Of a DNA stretch of 28,515 nt, positions 1 through 9,822 are shown in pieces; position 1 is the stretch's first letter; the number at the start of each line of letters is the position of its first letter. A program made the position numbers and the translations under genes. Under the pieces are notes generated by a model. It searched no databases, was not told where the DNA came from, and was given only the letters and a program-made list of their open reading frames with translations. This DNA is from Rhizophagus sp. LPA8_4_AMF (lineage: Eukaryota; Glomeromycota; Glomeromycetes; Glomerales; Glomeraceae), in NCBI GenBank assembly GCA_021464525.1, contig JADRCO010000670.1, forward strand, positions 1-28,515, in the 5' to 3' direction.

Positions 1-60
1 TTTTTTTTTTTTTAAAATTTTTTTTTTTTTAAAAAAAAAAAAATAAAGAAAAAAAAAAAT
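1..60. repeat. A/T homopolymer block at the left edge
   Basis: Alternating long T and A runs (T13, A4, T14, A13 and so on) fill the first 60 bases. The block is self-complementary and carries no coding signal. It may be ordinary low-complexity DNA or a point of poor assembly. Confidence 0.8.
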
Positions 61-73
61 CAAAAAAAAGTCG

Positions 74-126
74 TTCGGCCGGATACTTTGATGGATTAGG
101 GATAATCGTCAAAATATTCGGCCGAA
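74..126. repeat. Imperfect hairpin with CGGCCG-containing arms
   Basis: The arms at 74-93 (starts TTCGGCCGGATA) and 107-126 (ends TATTCGGCCGAA) are complementary at 17 of 20 positions around a 13-base loop. Two of the three mismatches become G-U pairs if transcribed. The GC-rich core stands out in AT-rich DNA. It could be a very small transposon remnant or a structured RNA; nothing else identifies it. Confidence 0.6.
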
Positions 127-158
127 ATTGGTTTCTTTTTTTGTAAAAGATCTATTTT

Positions 159-284
159 ACATTTATTACGTAATATTTTAGGGGGTGGTAGTATTTGAAG
201 GTCTTATAATATATAAGTGTAATGTTAAGATTATATATATTACGTGGGGTGACTTATAATAAATGGATATTACGTAATAAATGT
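159..284. mobile_element. 126-bp inverted-repeat element (MITE-like) with TTACGTAAT arms
   Basis: An 18-base perfect inverted repeat, ACATTTATTACGTAATAT (159-176) and its complement (267-284), bounds the element. The interior has related pieces such as TATTACGTGGGG. There is no coding sequence inside, so it would be non-autonomous. A target-site duplication is not obvious, so the true ends may lie slightly outside these arms. Confidence 0.5.
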
Positions 285-1275
285 CACAGCCCTAAATATA
301 TCTGTATTTTTTATAGAGTATAAAATAAAAATAAAATATTAGAAAGTAACGTATTAATTTTATTGTGATTGGCCTCAACTTACAATAACAAATTGTAATT
401 ATAAGAGAAATAAAAAAGCAAATAAATATCTTATCGTTACGGAATCAAAATTTTAAAATTATATATTTTCTTGTGTAATTTAAATAAATAAATCTTATTC
501 GTGGGTCTATAAGAACAATATGCGAGGCACTAAATTTAAAATAAAGAAGGTTATACAATAACAAATCATAAAAATCATCAAAATCACACCGAACTTTTCA
601 TGTGACGTAAGTTTAGTAGAATTAATGATTACAGTGTATGCATATATAAATAAATTGGATGTTTAAATTAAAAGGTGCTGCGGGTAAAGAAATCTGTGTG
701 CATACAATAAACCCATCGTTGAACATATTCGTATTACCAATTATTCAATTTATAACAAATTTATATTGTTATAGAGATATTTGAATCTAAGCGCGTATTT
801 ACAATAAACTTTAATGCTATATTCTCTAAATTTTATATAATCAATTTAAAATTTTTAGAACTCCATTTCTTTCAATTGATTCCTTATTTTGACTTTTTTT
901 TTTCAGTCATTTCCGACTGGTTGGATAAAAGATAGAAATATTTGATACTTAAATGGAAAATTTATTTTTTGTCAAACAACCTAAAGCCGATTGAAAAAAA
1001 AAAAATATGTTTGGAAGGATAAATTTTATTCGTTTTTTATTTACTTTACAACTATGAATTAGATATAGATTTCTTTTATCTTCTCCAAATTTGGCTACAT
1101 ATGAACTAATTATAAATTAATTATATTACTATCTAATAATATATTGCTCCTATAAACTCACAAATACAGCGATATATTAATTTCTTGAACATAACCTTTC
1201 CGTGAAGCCAACTCGTTTCTTTGTCATGATTTGTTATTGTATGACCTTTATTCATGAAATTATATGATTTTTGTC

Positions 1276-1409
1276 TTATAATTATCAAATTTTATATTTG
1301 GTTTAACCATAATAATGTTAATATAATTTCAGGCATTGCTTATAATTATTTCCTTTTTGTTATAATTATCAAATTTTTAGATTTGGTCTAACCATAATGA
1401 CGTTAATAT
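1276..1409. repeat. Diverged direct repeat upstream of the HMG-box gene
   Basis: A roughly 48-base unit beginning TTATAATTATCAAATTTT and containing a (T)TTGGTYTAACCATAAT segment occurs at about 1276-1322 and again at 1360-1409, with small differences. Both copies lie 390-520 bases upstream of the HMG-box start. It may be a plain local duplication. A regulatory role is not shown. Confidence 0.65.
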
Positions 1410-1704
1410 TCTTTCCACGATTCTTTCACGCATCACTCTTACAGATCTTACAGACTTACAAATGTGTATTAATTATTTCCTTTTTTTCTTTTATTTAGAA
1501 AGTGTGTTATTATCAATCAATGAAAGAAATATCAATGTATTAGAAAGAGAGAGAATATTCCTCGGACTTCGGTTATTTATTGTACGCATGAAAATATATA
1601 CACAGGTATTATAAATTTATTTATCTTCAATACAGCTGTCGTATGCGTTGAATCGTTATTTGGCGCAATTCATATAATTTATTATTGTGAATATGTTCTC
1701 CAAA

Positions 1705-1715
1705 AGTATAAAACG
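1705..1715 (+). promoter_or_regulatory. TATA-like element of the HMG-box gene
   Basis: AGTATAAAACG lies 80-90 bases before the ATG at 1796 and is the best TATA match in the region. A/T-rich leader follows. In AT-rich DNA the motif alone is weak evidence. Confidence 0.35.
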
Positions 1716-1795
1716 AATAGATTTATTTTCATCTCGCCAAAAAGTTCACAAAATCAAATTCATTTTTTTTAAAAAATCTTTTTAAAAATTTAATC

Positions 1796-2164
1796 ATGAA
1801 ATCAATTCGATTTGTTCCATACACTAATGAAAAAAGCAAGACAAAAAAACCTGGTGTATTCATTTTTTATAGGAACGAGATGTTGAAAGAATACGGACCT
1901 AGGAAAATCAAGATGTCCGTATTTAGTAAAATCACGTCACAGAAATGGCACGCATTATCGGAGAACGAAAAAGATCGATGGCGTGAAAGGCACGCTTTAA
2001 GTCAATATCCAGAACAAGCAGATGAATATGATGAACCCGCTCCCGCTGAAATCCATAATCTATGTCAATTATGTGGACAGCTCACCATATTTAGGATTTG
2101 TAATCCATGCCTTTTAAATTATAATTATTTAAATAATTTGTATTTTCAATATTATAATTTATAA
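1796..2164 (+). CDS. HMG-box protein, MATA_HMG-like, with C-terminal Cys4 knuckle
   Basis: A 122-residue single-exon protein. An HMG box occupies about residues 18-70: FIFYRNEMLKEYG forms helix 1, then VFSKITSQKWHALSENEKDRW carries the usual aromatic and charged pattern with W51 and W62. HMG boxes of this type bend AT-rich DNA, and fungal MATA_HMG proteins act in mating-type and developmental regulation. Glomeromycotina carry many such genes, so a mating role for this one is not implied. After an acidic linker (PEQADEYDEPAPAE), C90-x2-C93-x8-C102-x2-C105 forms a possible zinc knuckle, followed by a Tyr/Asn-rich tail. The start is an ATG preceded by a T/A-rich leader and no other in-frame ATG is near. 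It has no close neighbours. The C-terminal cysteines are seen in the sequence; metal binding is inferred. The family call is firm and the precise function is unknown. Confidence 0.85.
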   Translation: MKSIRFVPYTNEKSKTKKPGVFIFYRNEMLKEYGPRKIKMSVFSKITSQKWHALSENEKDRWRERHALSQYPEQADEYDEPAPAEIHNLCQLCGQLTIFRICNPCLLNYNYLNNLYFQYYNL

Positions 2165-2284
2165 ATAGTTTTACTTTTCTTATTTATAAAATGAAATTTA
2201 TTTTATTATATTTCAATATTTTTTTTTTCTCTTCGCGTAAAATTTGTATTAACATGATATATATAGTTTAGTTAGTTTATGATT

Positions 2285-2290
2285 AATAAA
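2285..2290 (+). terminator. Possible polyadenylation signal of the HMG-box gene
   Basis: AATAAA about 120 bases after the stop codon, the first canonical hexamer downstream. It is common by chance at this base composition. Confidence 0.3.
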
Positions 2291-2299
2291 TTTTTTATT

Positions 2300-5200
2300 T
2301 TATTACTTAACGATACAGATTTTTAAAAAATAATATTACCTCAGCTTTTTTTTGTCTCTGAATGTATTTACCGGTACATTGATGTGATTTAGTACTTTCT
2401 CCATTGTGATTTATTATACCATTGGAATGATCTAGGTAAAAAGTCTCTACAAAATAACATTCGTTTTATTGAAATAAATAAAATTATGCTAACAATTAAT
2501 GTGGCTGGCTATACACGAAAAGCGCAACTTATCATGTAATAAAATAACCGGAAATAATCAATTGTGGCATCGAATTATCTTCTCTAACTCAAATAATCTT
2601 AATTATCTTTCATCATTACGTATTGGCTTCCATAATTAGTTAAATAAAAAAAGGAAATCGAATAAGCATAAATTTGTTCGTCAATAGGAGTTAACTGATG
2701 AGATGATAATCCTTATCTATACTTAATCCAATATGTAACCAAGCAAAGCGCTAGTGATTGAAAAAGTTTCTGTAATACAAATGTTGAAAGTTATATTGTA
2801 ATACAAACGAATAAATATTGCACAATTATAAAACATAATTATAAACGAGATAAAGCTTCGGACCTAATTTTTATGACATGGCATGTATTACTTTTCAGAA
2901 ACATTATTTTCCAGACAAATCTTATAGAGTAAAGTGAATATTTTACATTATTTATGTTATAATCTTTTGATTATAAAATTATTTATTTATTTTTTTTCTT
3001 AAAAGAAATTTTTTCTGAATATATTTTTTTAAAAAAAAAACTAGGTCATCTTGCGTAATATAAGACCCAAAATAGTTTAGAAAAAGCTTTAGCCACAGCT
3101 GATATATAACCATTTTAAGTTAATATTAAAAATATAATATACCTGATTTGCTAATGTATTGAGATCATTCCTTAATTCGGACATAATGGAAATAAATATG
3201 TAACGTTGATAGGTAATACAAAATTTTTTCTTTTGTTTAAAAATTTTTACTTATTATAGAAAGATTATCTATAATCTATTAATTATTTCAAATATGCGTT
3301 CAGTTGTTTTATATTTATTTATTTTAATTTTATAATATGGTTCGTTTTACAATATATTAAGCATTCTTAAATTTTTTGTAAATTATTATTTGAAATAACA
3401 AAATTTATACTTTTATTGCAATGCAGTAATATTTTAAATAAGTTACAGGATGAAGTCTTGAACTTGGCGAATTTCAGGAAAAAGTTCTTTATTTTAGAAA
3501 TAGGCTGCTGAATAATGAAATGGTTATAAACTTTTGTTTAGAAAAAACGAAATTGGATGTGACATTTTGTCTTCAATTATTAGGCTGACGTTAAGCAGTG
3601 CGATATGTTGTAGAAATACTCACTAGTATCAGCCTAAGTAGAATTTCCAAAATGGAAACTAAACACGCTACTCTACCTTTGGATAGTAAAGGAAGACAAT
3701 TTTTTCCTTACGCAGTTTATTAGAATATTTATTATCTGAAGTTTGAACTGCGAAAATAAGCATTCATTCATAATAAATAATTTAATTATTATCCTTATTA
3801 CAGGATACACTTTTTCTTATATCTCGATATTCAACGAACGTCTGACATTCTTCTTCATAATTCATGAAAAATAGAATACGGATATATTCGGTAATAAGTA
3901 ATAGCTATAAATAATGCTAATTTGAATGAAATAGAATTTATAACCGATTATCTAACATACCAAAATGAATTCATTCCATTTTCTTTAGAAATTGGAAACT
4001 TTACAGATAAATTTCGTTGGCGTAGAAGTATATGGCGTATGAACTTATTAAATATAATTACCATTAGGTGCTATAACAAATTTAATATATGATTCTCAAT
4101 ATCCGGGACGGAATTAGAAATAATTGGACAAATCATGATTAAAATAGTACAAAAAATAAGCAATTATCTAGAGTATATGTACGTTGGCGTTGGCCATTTT
4201 TGTCGTTTGACCATTTGGCTGCTGGCCAGAAAATCCTTTTTGTCGCGGGCAAATCCCAACACTACTGTTTTAAGACCTCTGAACTGTAATTCCAATGCCA
4301 GTCTTTAGCCTCAATCGGACAGTTGAGGTAAATAAAAGAAATATTAAAGATGATGTTCATGACGACATAATAATTCTGTCCCTTATTTGATCTCAGCAAG
4401 GCTGAAGAGGCAACGTGAGTTGTGATGTTATATCATTAGGACACGTAATTTAGACGAGTTGAAAGTGATGTTAAATGTACAAAAAGTATTTCAATACTTT
4501 ATATTGATCTCTTGAAAATAATTTATTTCTCATGATATTTTAAATCAACTGATGATACTGATGGAATTAGTAAAGTATAATCGGCCTGTTGAATATCATT
4601 ATTCCATTGTTAAACTTAGATAAAGATAATAAATATATTGTATAACAAGCAGAATATACAGTATAAATATATAACAGTTATTGGGTATGGTGATATTTAT
4701 GCAATAAATAATTTATCTAAAAAATATCAGTATGTTAAAAAACGACATGATCCTATTTGGCTGCATAATAAATATATATATAAAGTGTCTTTTTATTTCA
4801 AAAGATGGTGGTTTTAAATTTACTGCATCATCTTAATTTCCTCAAATGACTACATTCAATTTAAACTTATAAAATAATGAAATTTACCGTAATTTTAAAT
4901 CTTTATTTATAAATATAGAGGAGAGATCTTAGTTAAAAAAAAAAATTTATTATGTATTGAAAGTTCATATATGTTAATAATAAATTTTTATGACTATACA
5001 TAGTTTGATTTAATTAATTGACAGCGTACTGGCGACCCCAATGCAACGTATCCTAATCATATTCATTACTGAAATACAGTATGAAATTTCCATAGTGTAT
5101 CAGCATAAATTAAATTCGGATAACTAATCCTTCACCTTCAACAATAAGAATCACATTAAAAGGCCTTTCAGATGAATTCTTTATTTATACAACGAAGATA

Positions 5201-5300
5201 AAGTACATATTACATAATTCGACTCGTAGTTATAATAACTGAACGAATTTGTCGTGTTTAATATTAATGCCTGCACTACTTTTGCAGAAACTTTTAAAAT
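2300..5300. other. Gene-poor AT-rich stretch with weak coding-like patches
   Basis: No gene can be supported here. Two patches on the + strand read slightly protein-like: 3430-3722, ending in an open piece METKHATLPLDSKGRQFFPY before TAG, and an ATG-less open frame 3898-4092 of 64 codons containing NEIEFITDYLTYQNEFIPFS. Open frames of this length are expected by chance in such DNA. A GC-richer segment at about 4180-4330 repeats TGGCC/GGCCA words and may be an old transposon fragment. Confidence 0.5.
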
Positions 5301-5301
5301 C

Positions 5302-5390
5302 GAAACCAAATAGTGACCATGTCGAAAATTTATCGTAAAATTTTTAATTCGTAAAACTTTTAGTAAAGATTTGGTCACGATTTAGTTTCA
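5302..5390. repeat. Small inverted repeat with TGGTCAC arms
   Basis: CGAAACCAAATAGTGACCA and TGGTCACGATTTAGTTTCA are complementary at 16 of 19 positions and enclose about 50 bases with two TCGTAAAA words. It could be a tiny non-autonomous element or chance. Confidence 0.4.
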
Positions 5391-5542
5391 TACAATCACG
5401 ATTCAATTTCGAAAGTCGCCTGTAAGAAGTTACAATATTAAGATGAATCATCACCTATGTTATTTAAACATGCTTACGTATTAGTCCTCGAATCGTGCAA
5501 AAGTGTCATCAAAATTGCAAAAATGTACTATCGAAATCGTAT

Positions 5543-5604
5543 CGAATTTATAAACAAATCGTAAAATTGTATTTCAAATTTATAAATAAATAGTAAAATA
5601 TTTT
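5543..5604. repeat. Two-copy tandem repeat, about 31-bp unit
   Basis: RAATTTATAAAYAAATMGTAAAAT occurs twice in succession with a few substitutions. It is low-complexity and non-coding. Confidence 0.5.
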
Positions 5605-5693
5605 TAAATATTTAATTTATTGTTCTTTTTGAAATTGTAAAGTTTTAGTAAATTATATTACTAATAGAATAATATTTGTTGGTTGTAATCTAC

Positions 5694-5853
5694 TTATTCC
5701 ACTAATATGAAATCTTTGCCCAATTTCTGTTTTCCAATTTGCAAGGTTAACGCTTTATTTAGTGAATAGATTACAGAGTCAGGTGAGTTTGCTGATCGAT
5801 TTGAGTCTAGGCTCAAAAATCCGTTCTGGTATTCTCCAGTCAAAGCTGAATTC
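5694..5853 (-). CDS. Possible alternative terminal exon, unrecognised
   Basis: On the minus strand a TATTTTGTAG acceptor precedes an open stretch that begins NSALTGEYQNGFLSLDSN and ends at TAA 52 codons later. Its composition (Ser, Asn, Asp, Gly) is more protein-like than the surroundings. A second frame of the same exon is also open for 24 codons. It could follow microexon copy A2 (5892-5911) through a GTGGGT donor with matching phase. If A2 replaced exon 3 of the 6631-6045 model, the exon lengths (69+69+20+160) would sum to a multiple of three. No family is recognised. All splicing here is inferred. Confidence 0.25.
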
Positions 5854-5884
5854 CTACAAAATATAAATAAACATAATAAAAAAA

Positions 5885-6253
5885 GACCCACGCGTCCAAT
5901 GGTCTGGTCATCTAGAAATATTGAAACATTAATATGACGTTTCATTAAAAGAAACAAATTCAAAGAAAATTCTGGTACCCACAAAAATCTACATATACAA
6001 AGATCAGGTCATAATGAGATAGAAATTGTTGAGCTTCGGTAGAATCAGCTTATAGAGTTTGGCGTGATTTCTTTAACATGTTCTTTAGCTTGAGCTTGTT
6101 CTTTAATAAATATAATATCATTTAGCATGACGCCTAAACAAAAAGAGAAGAGTCGAAACTTGAAATGTTAGTAAGATGTTTCGTTAAAAGAAATAGATCA
6201 AAGAAAAATTCTGGTACCCACCAAAATCCATGTGTCCAAAGATCTGGTCGGCT
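5885..6253 (-). repeat. Triplicated microexon plus intron cassette
   Basis: Read on the minus strand, three related units follow one another. Each has an exon-like core (GACCAGATCTTTGGACAC and variants), then a GTGGGTMCC or GTGGGTC donor-like site. In the first two copies a T-rich intron follows with TTACTAACATTTC or ATATTAATG as branch-like sequence and a YAG acceptor. Cores lie at 6222-6251, about 5984-6012 and 5892-5911. The middle copy has lost its acceptor AG and has in-frame stops, so it looks dead. A related branch-site segment (GTTACTAACGTTTCG) recurs near 7950. The duplication is seen in the sequence; the exon/intron reading is inference. Confidence 0.55.
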
Positions 6254-6631
6254 AAAAAATGAGAAGAATCGAAATGTTAGAAAACATTTCATTGAAAGAA
6301 ATATATTAAAAAAATTTCTGATTTCTCAACAGAATTCTACATTGAATCTCTAGTAGCTTTGAAATGATTTGTCATATATAATTTTATAAATATGTAACAA
6401 TCTTATCAAAAAATAAAATTCACGTGCCTTGACTTATCTGACATGGCAACAAATCCAATAGCCGAAAATAGAGGATCGTACGAAGACAAATCCTAACAAA
6501 AAAGATTAGTACCAAAGACAACAAGAAAAACAGTAAATAATAAAAATAATTCTCAAACTCACCTCCATCCCACAAGAAAATGCCAGAATTGGCAAAAAGA
6601 AAAAAAATGATCCAGACACTTTTTTATGCAT
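6045..6631 (-). CDS. Candidate four-exon small secreted protein (hand-built model)
   Basis: Exons at 6631-6563, 6492-6424, 6251-6218 and 6133-6045 total 261 bases and encode 86 residues plus TGA without a frame break. Exon 1 starts at ATG, preceded by an in-frame TAA, and encodes MHKKVSGSFFFFLPILAFSC, a textbook-shaped signal peptide (Lys-rich, hydrophobic core, small residues plus Cys). Exon 2 begins DLSSYDPLFSAIGFV, and exon 4 contains IIFIKEQAQAKEHVKEI. Intron 1 (6562-6493) has GTGAGT, a TACTAAT branch word and TTTGTTAG, all good. Donor 2 (GTGAAT) and donor 3 (GTACCA) are poor. No family is recognised. If real, it would be a short secreted protein of the kind studied as symbiotic effectors; that role is speculation. 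Alternatives are a decayed gene or chance splice signals. Confidence 0.3.
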
Positions 6632-6922
6632 TTATAGTCAAACTAAATCCTTCACTAATACCATTCCAACCAGTGAAGACACAATTTTCATGGATTTCGT
6701 GAAGCTTTGACAGTAGTTAATTGTTTACCCTAAAAAAATTAAAATCAGTTGCTGAAATCTAAAAAAAAGCCAAAACTTACAAATAAGTGAAATACGAAGT
6801 TAATAACGAAGAGAAAAAGAAACAAAAAAAATCTAAATAGTGAATACGAAGAGAAACAAAAAAAAAAGGAAGAAGATGAATACTCACTGGCTGTCTAAAA
6901 TAGTACGTAATAATTATTTATG

Positions 6923-7050
6923 TGAAAGGAAAGAGAGAAAGGGAAAGGGGAAGACGAAAAAGAGGGAAAGGAAATTGCTAGAGAGAGGAAAAAGGAAGAA
7001 TGAAAGTGGAAGGGAAAGAATGAAAGAATGTAAAAGTGAAAAAAAGTTTA
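6923..7050. repeat. Polypurine tract
   Basis: About 125 bases with nearly all purines on the + strand (GGAAAGAGAGAAAGGGAAAG and similar), broken by a few pyrimidines. It creates a Lys/Arg/Glu-only frame that should not be read as a protein. Homopurine tracts can form triplexes; here it may simply be a drifted microsatellite. Confidence 0.7.
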
Positions 7051-7101
7051 AAAAGCTTAATTGAACTGTGGCTGATCTCCAAATTTTCGTTTGTTATATT
7101 A

Positions 7102-7162
7102 CTTATAATTTTACTGATAATAGAATTTTGCTTACAATTTTTACTGATAATAGCTTATAATT
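7102..7162. repeat. Short tandem repeat, CTTAYAATTTTTACTGATAATAG unit
   Basis: Two full copies and the start of a third occur in direct succession. Non-coding. Confidence 0.65.
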
Positions 7163-7338
7163 GATATTTCCATCTAATTTCATGATTCTTAACACCAAAA
7201 AAAAAAAAATATTTTTTACATCTTAAGTAGTCAATTCATCGTTGTATAATCGCAGATTATTCCGACTGATGTTCGCTATCCTTTAAAGATTATTACTCCA
7301 GCTTGCTACTATTTCAATACCGGGTTTTCGCCGAAACT

Positions 7339-7626
7339 TTAATATTTGGTGACAAACACATGACTGCCAGGTTGTAAAATACCAGTCTTCTGCAAAGTAT
7401 ATTTTCGTTCGTCCAAATTGTCTACGGCACGTAATTTTGAATAGAATAAAAAGACCATTAGTTTATACGAGGCATAAATTGTCAGAAATAAATTAACCTT
7501 AGTAAGGTACTGTCGATGGTCTTTGCAATATAGGATAAGGAAGAGGGGTGCATCCATCTGTTTGTTTAGAAATTCGTTAAAAGGTAATTTAATGATTTCA
7601 AAAGATATATTCCTTTTTTCGATCAT
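7339..7626 (-). CDS. Unrecognised open reading frame, 95 codons
   Basis: ATG-initiated, beginning MIEKRNISFEIIKLPFNEF and ending LQPGSHVFVTKY. Composition is mixed and plausible (few homopolymers), and the C-terminal part is less AT-rich than the flanks. A CTGTAG acceptor-like site lies about 20 bases upstream, and a second frame is also open at the 3' end. It lies between other minus-strand exon-like islands, so it could be a piece of the same decayed gene. At this base composition one such frame per window is expected by chance. Confidence 0.25.
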   Translation of the reverse strand: MIEKRNISFEIIKLPFNEFLNKQMDAPLFLILYCKDHRQYLTKVNLFLTIYASYKLMVFLFYSKLRAVDNLDERKYTLQKTGILQPGSHVFVTKY

Positions 7627-7839
7627 TTTTACCGATTAATTCTACAGATTAAAACATTTGTAAATTCAATGTAAATTCATGATGCTAATTAATTCCTCAG
7701 AAATTCTGTACAAGTAAGATAGTTGATATTTGCAAATCTAGAAGTTGTTTTCAAATTGTAAATGAACAGCCACAAACCATCAATCACATCATTCAGAATA
7801 ATTACTCCGCCAGTTCTGATACACTTCATTTAAACGAGT

Positions 7840-8151
7840 TTAGGGTATTTTGTTTAGGCTCGTTATGGTCATATCAAGTTTACCTTCGAAAAATGGAAGA
7901 CCGGAATACACAACTTCGGCTTCCTGAACCTAAAAAAAGAAAATCGAAACGTTAGTAACGTTTCGCTAAAAAAAAATAAAATAAAAATAAAATAAAATAA
8001 AAAAAACAACCGAGGTTGGCTCTGATCCTATTTCCTCTGAAGAAATAATCCAGAAGCATTTTTTTCCACATCTCTTTGGTCGTTCTGTCGTTAACTCATC
8101 AGTTATTAAGATCGTCTGATTAGTCTGAATTAAATCTATTAAATTGTCCGA
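7840..8151 (-). pseudogene. Two-exon gene 3' end or relic, unrecognised
   Basis: On the minus strand, 8151-8011 reads openly through QTILITDELTTERPKRCGKK and SSEEIGSEPTS. A possible intron (8010-7930, GTTGTT donor, TTACTAAC branch, TTTTTTTAG acceptor) leads in phase to 7929-7840, which starts VQEAEVVYSGLPFFEG and ends SLNKIP plus TAA. The branch and acceptor are good; the donor is weak. A further open piece upstream (8384-8270, GVKSISIPNFHQTLDPNVHI) ends at a GTAAGT donor and may belong to the same gene, but I could not join it in frame. No family is recognised. It may be a real multi-exon gene, a fragment, or chance. Confidence 0.3.
7971..8006. repeat. AAAAT microsatellite
   Basis: A run of AAAAT/AAATA pentamers next to the branch-like palindrome CGAAACGTTAGTAACGTTTCG (positions about 7944-7965; 9-base arms, 3-base loop). 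Confidence 0.6.
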
Positions 8152-8399
8152 TTAAGATTATACATCCCATTAAAATTAATAATAATATTTTTTTACGAAA
8201 AAAATCACCCAGTTGAATTGTTCTGTATTCTGTAATCAACTGCTCTAACAAATAATGATATTTAAATTAAGACTTACATAAATGTCGTCTAACCGAAATT
8301 ATTTTTAAGGAAATGTGTACATTAGGATCGAGAGTTTGGTGAAAATTTGGGATAGAGATGGATTTAACACCAAAGAACTGGGATTCACTAAATTTTTAT

Positions 8400-9730
8400 T
8401 GCGCATATTCCACGTCCTCAACGCTCCAAGTAACGTCAATAATATGACTTTAACATTAAATATATGCAAAATCCATGGTAATTAAAATCACCTAACATTG
8501 GGTCAAAATAATAATATTATTATTTAAATAAGTGCAATTATGGCTTTGATAAATATTAACTGAAGTGTATCATTAACGAACCATCATTGTACTAGCTGGA
8601 CGATGTCCGACGGAGGCGTACACGTTCAGTGAATTCTACGTATATCTATCCTAGCTGAATTCGTTATTTGCGTACGTTACTTCCCACTTATTGACTTATT
8701 GTTACAGAGCCTATGTGATTTTGAAAGAATATTTGTAAAATAAATTATAAAAATTCAATGAGTTACGACCTGACTATAAATTATAAAAGAGTTAATAAAA
8801 AGTGCTCTAAAATGAACTTCATACTATGATAAAAAGAGAAAATTACATTAATTTAATATTAGATTACCTTCAATTATCTAAAATTATGAAAAAATTGTAT
8901 AGTAATATTTTTTGAAAAAATGTCAAAATATATTGTAAAAACGTAGGAGACATCGTTTTTGATCATCAAATCGCTGCGCCACAAAGATTGAAATTTGTGT
9001 CCAAGTTTAAGATTTTTTGATTTATAATATTGAAAAACGAATATTAGAATCTGAGACTACATTGTAATTTGACTATCTATTCTCATTTTTTTTTTTTTTA
9101 AAAAAAAAAAAATCGATCCCATCAAAGTTAAAATGTTATGTCATATGCGTTCATGACGTTCTATTTTGGTTACATTTATTGGGTTTATTGATTTATTGGG
9201 GGAAAAAATGTTCAAAAATGATCAGATATTTTGATAATATTCGATTTTCTTTTAAAATAAAAATATAAAAAATATATATATATTTTTTTTTTTTAAACAA
9301 AATAAAAAGGAATAATTTATCTAAATTTGTTCACATTGATGATTTTTTTCTTTGATGATGCACCTGGTGACTTGAATTTTTTTTTTAAAAAAAAAAATTA
9401 TAAATTTTATCTGTGCAGCTAATACGCCATATGCATGAAAACTTTTGATATATCAGATAAAATCTAAAATTTTATTTCTTTTTTTATAATAAAGAATAAA
9501 AAAAAAAAAAAAATTATTTGTAATCTGAATAATTTATCATTTGGAATCTGCTAGAATCAAATAAATCCGCTTGACATAAGATTTTAAAAATTCTCATGAC
9601 ATTTTTGTTTGTTACAAAAATTTATAAAATTATGAGAAAGTTATTTTTATCATGTTTCACATATGCTTATATCATTATTCATCGTTATAAAAGTATAAAA
9701 AACAATTATTTTTATCCGAATTTTTATTCC
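8400..9730. other. Gene-free AT-rich stretch with T-run/A-run junctions
   Basis: No gene is supported. The striking content is T runs directly followed by A runs: T14A13 at 9086-9112 and T10A11 at 9377-9397, with a longer A/T block near 9270-9305. These could fold as hairpins or exclude nucleosomes. Confidence 0.6.
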
Positions 9731-9822
9731 TTTTACAGAATTTCATTACCTGAAAAAATTGTCATTTAAATATGCATTTGATGATCCTATTGTTCTTTAC
9801 ATTTTTACTTAATCCTTTTTAG

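Noticed and set aside
6840..7064. Lys/Arg/Glu-rich frame
   Set aside because: Direct by-product of the polypurine tract.
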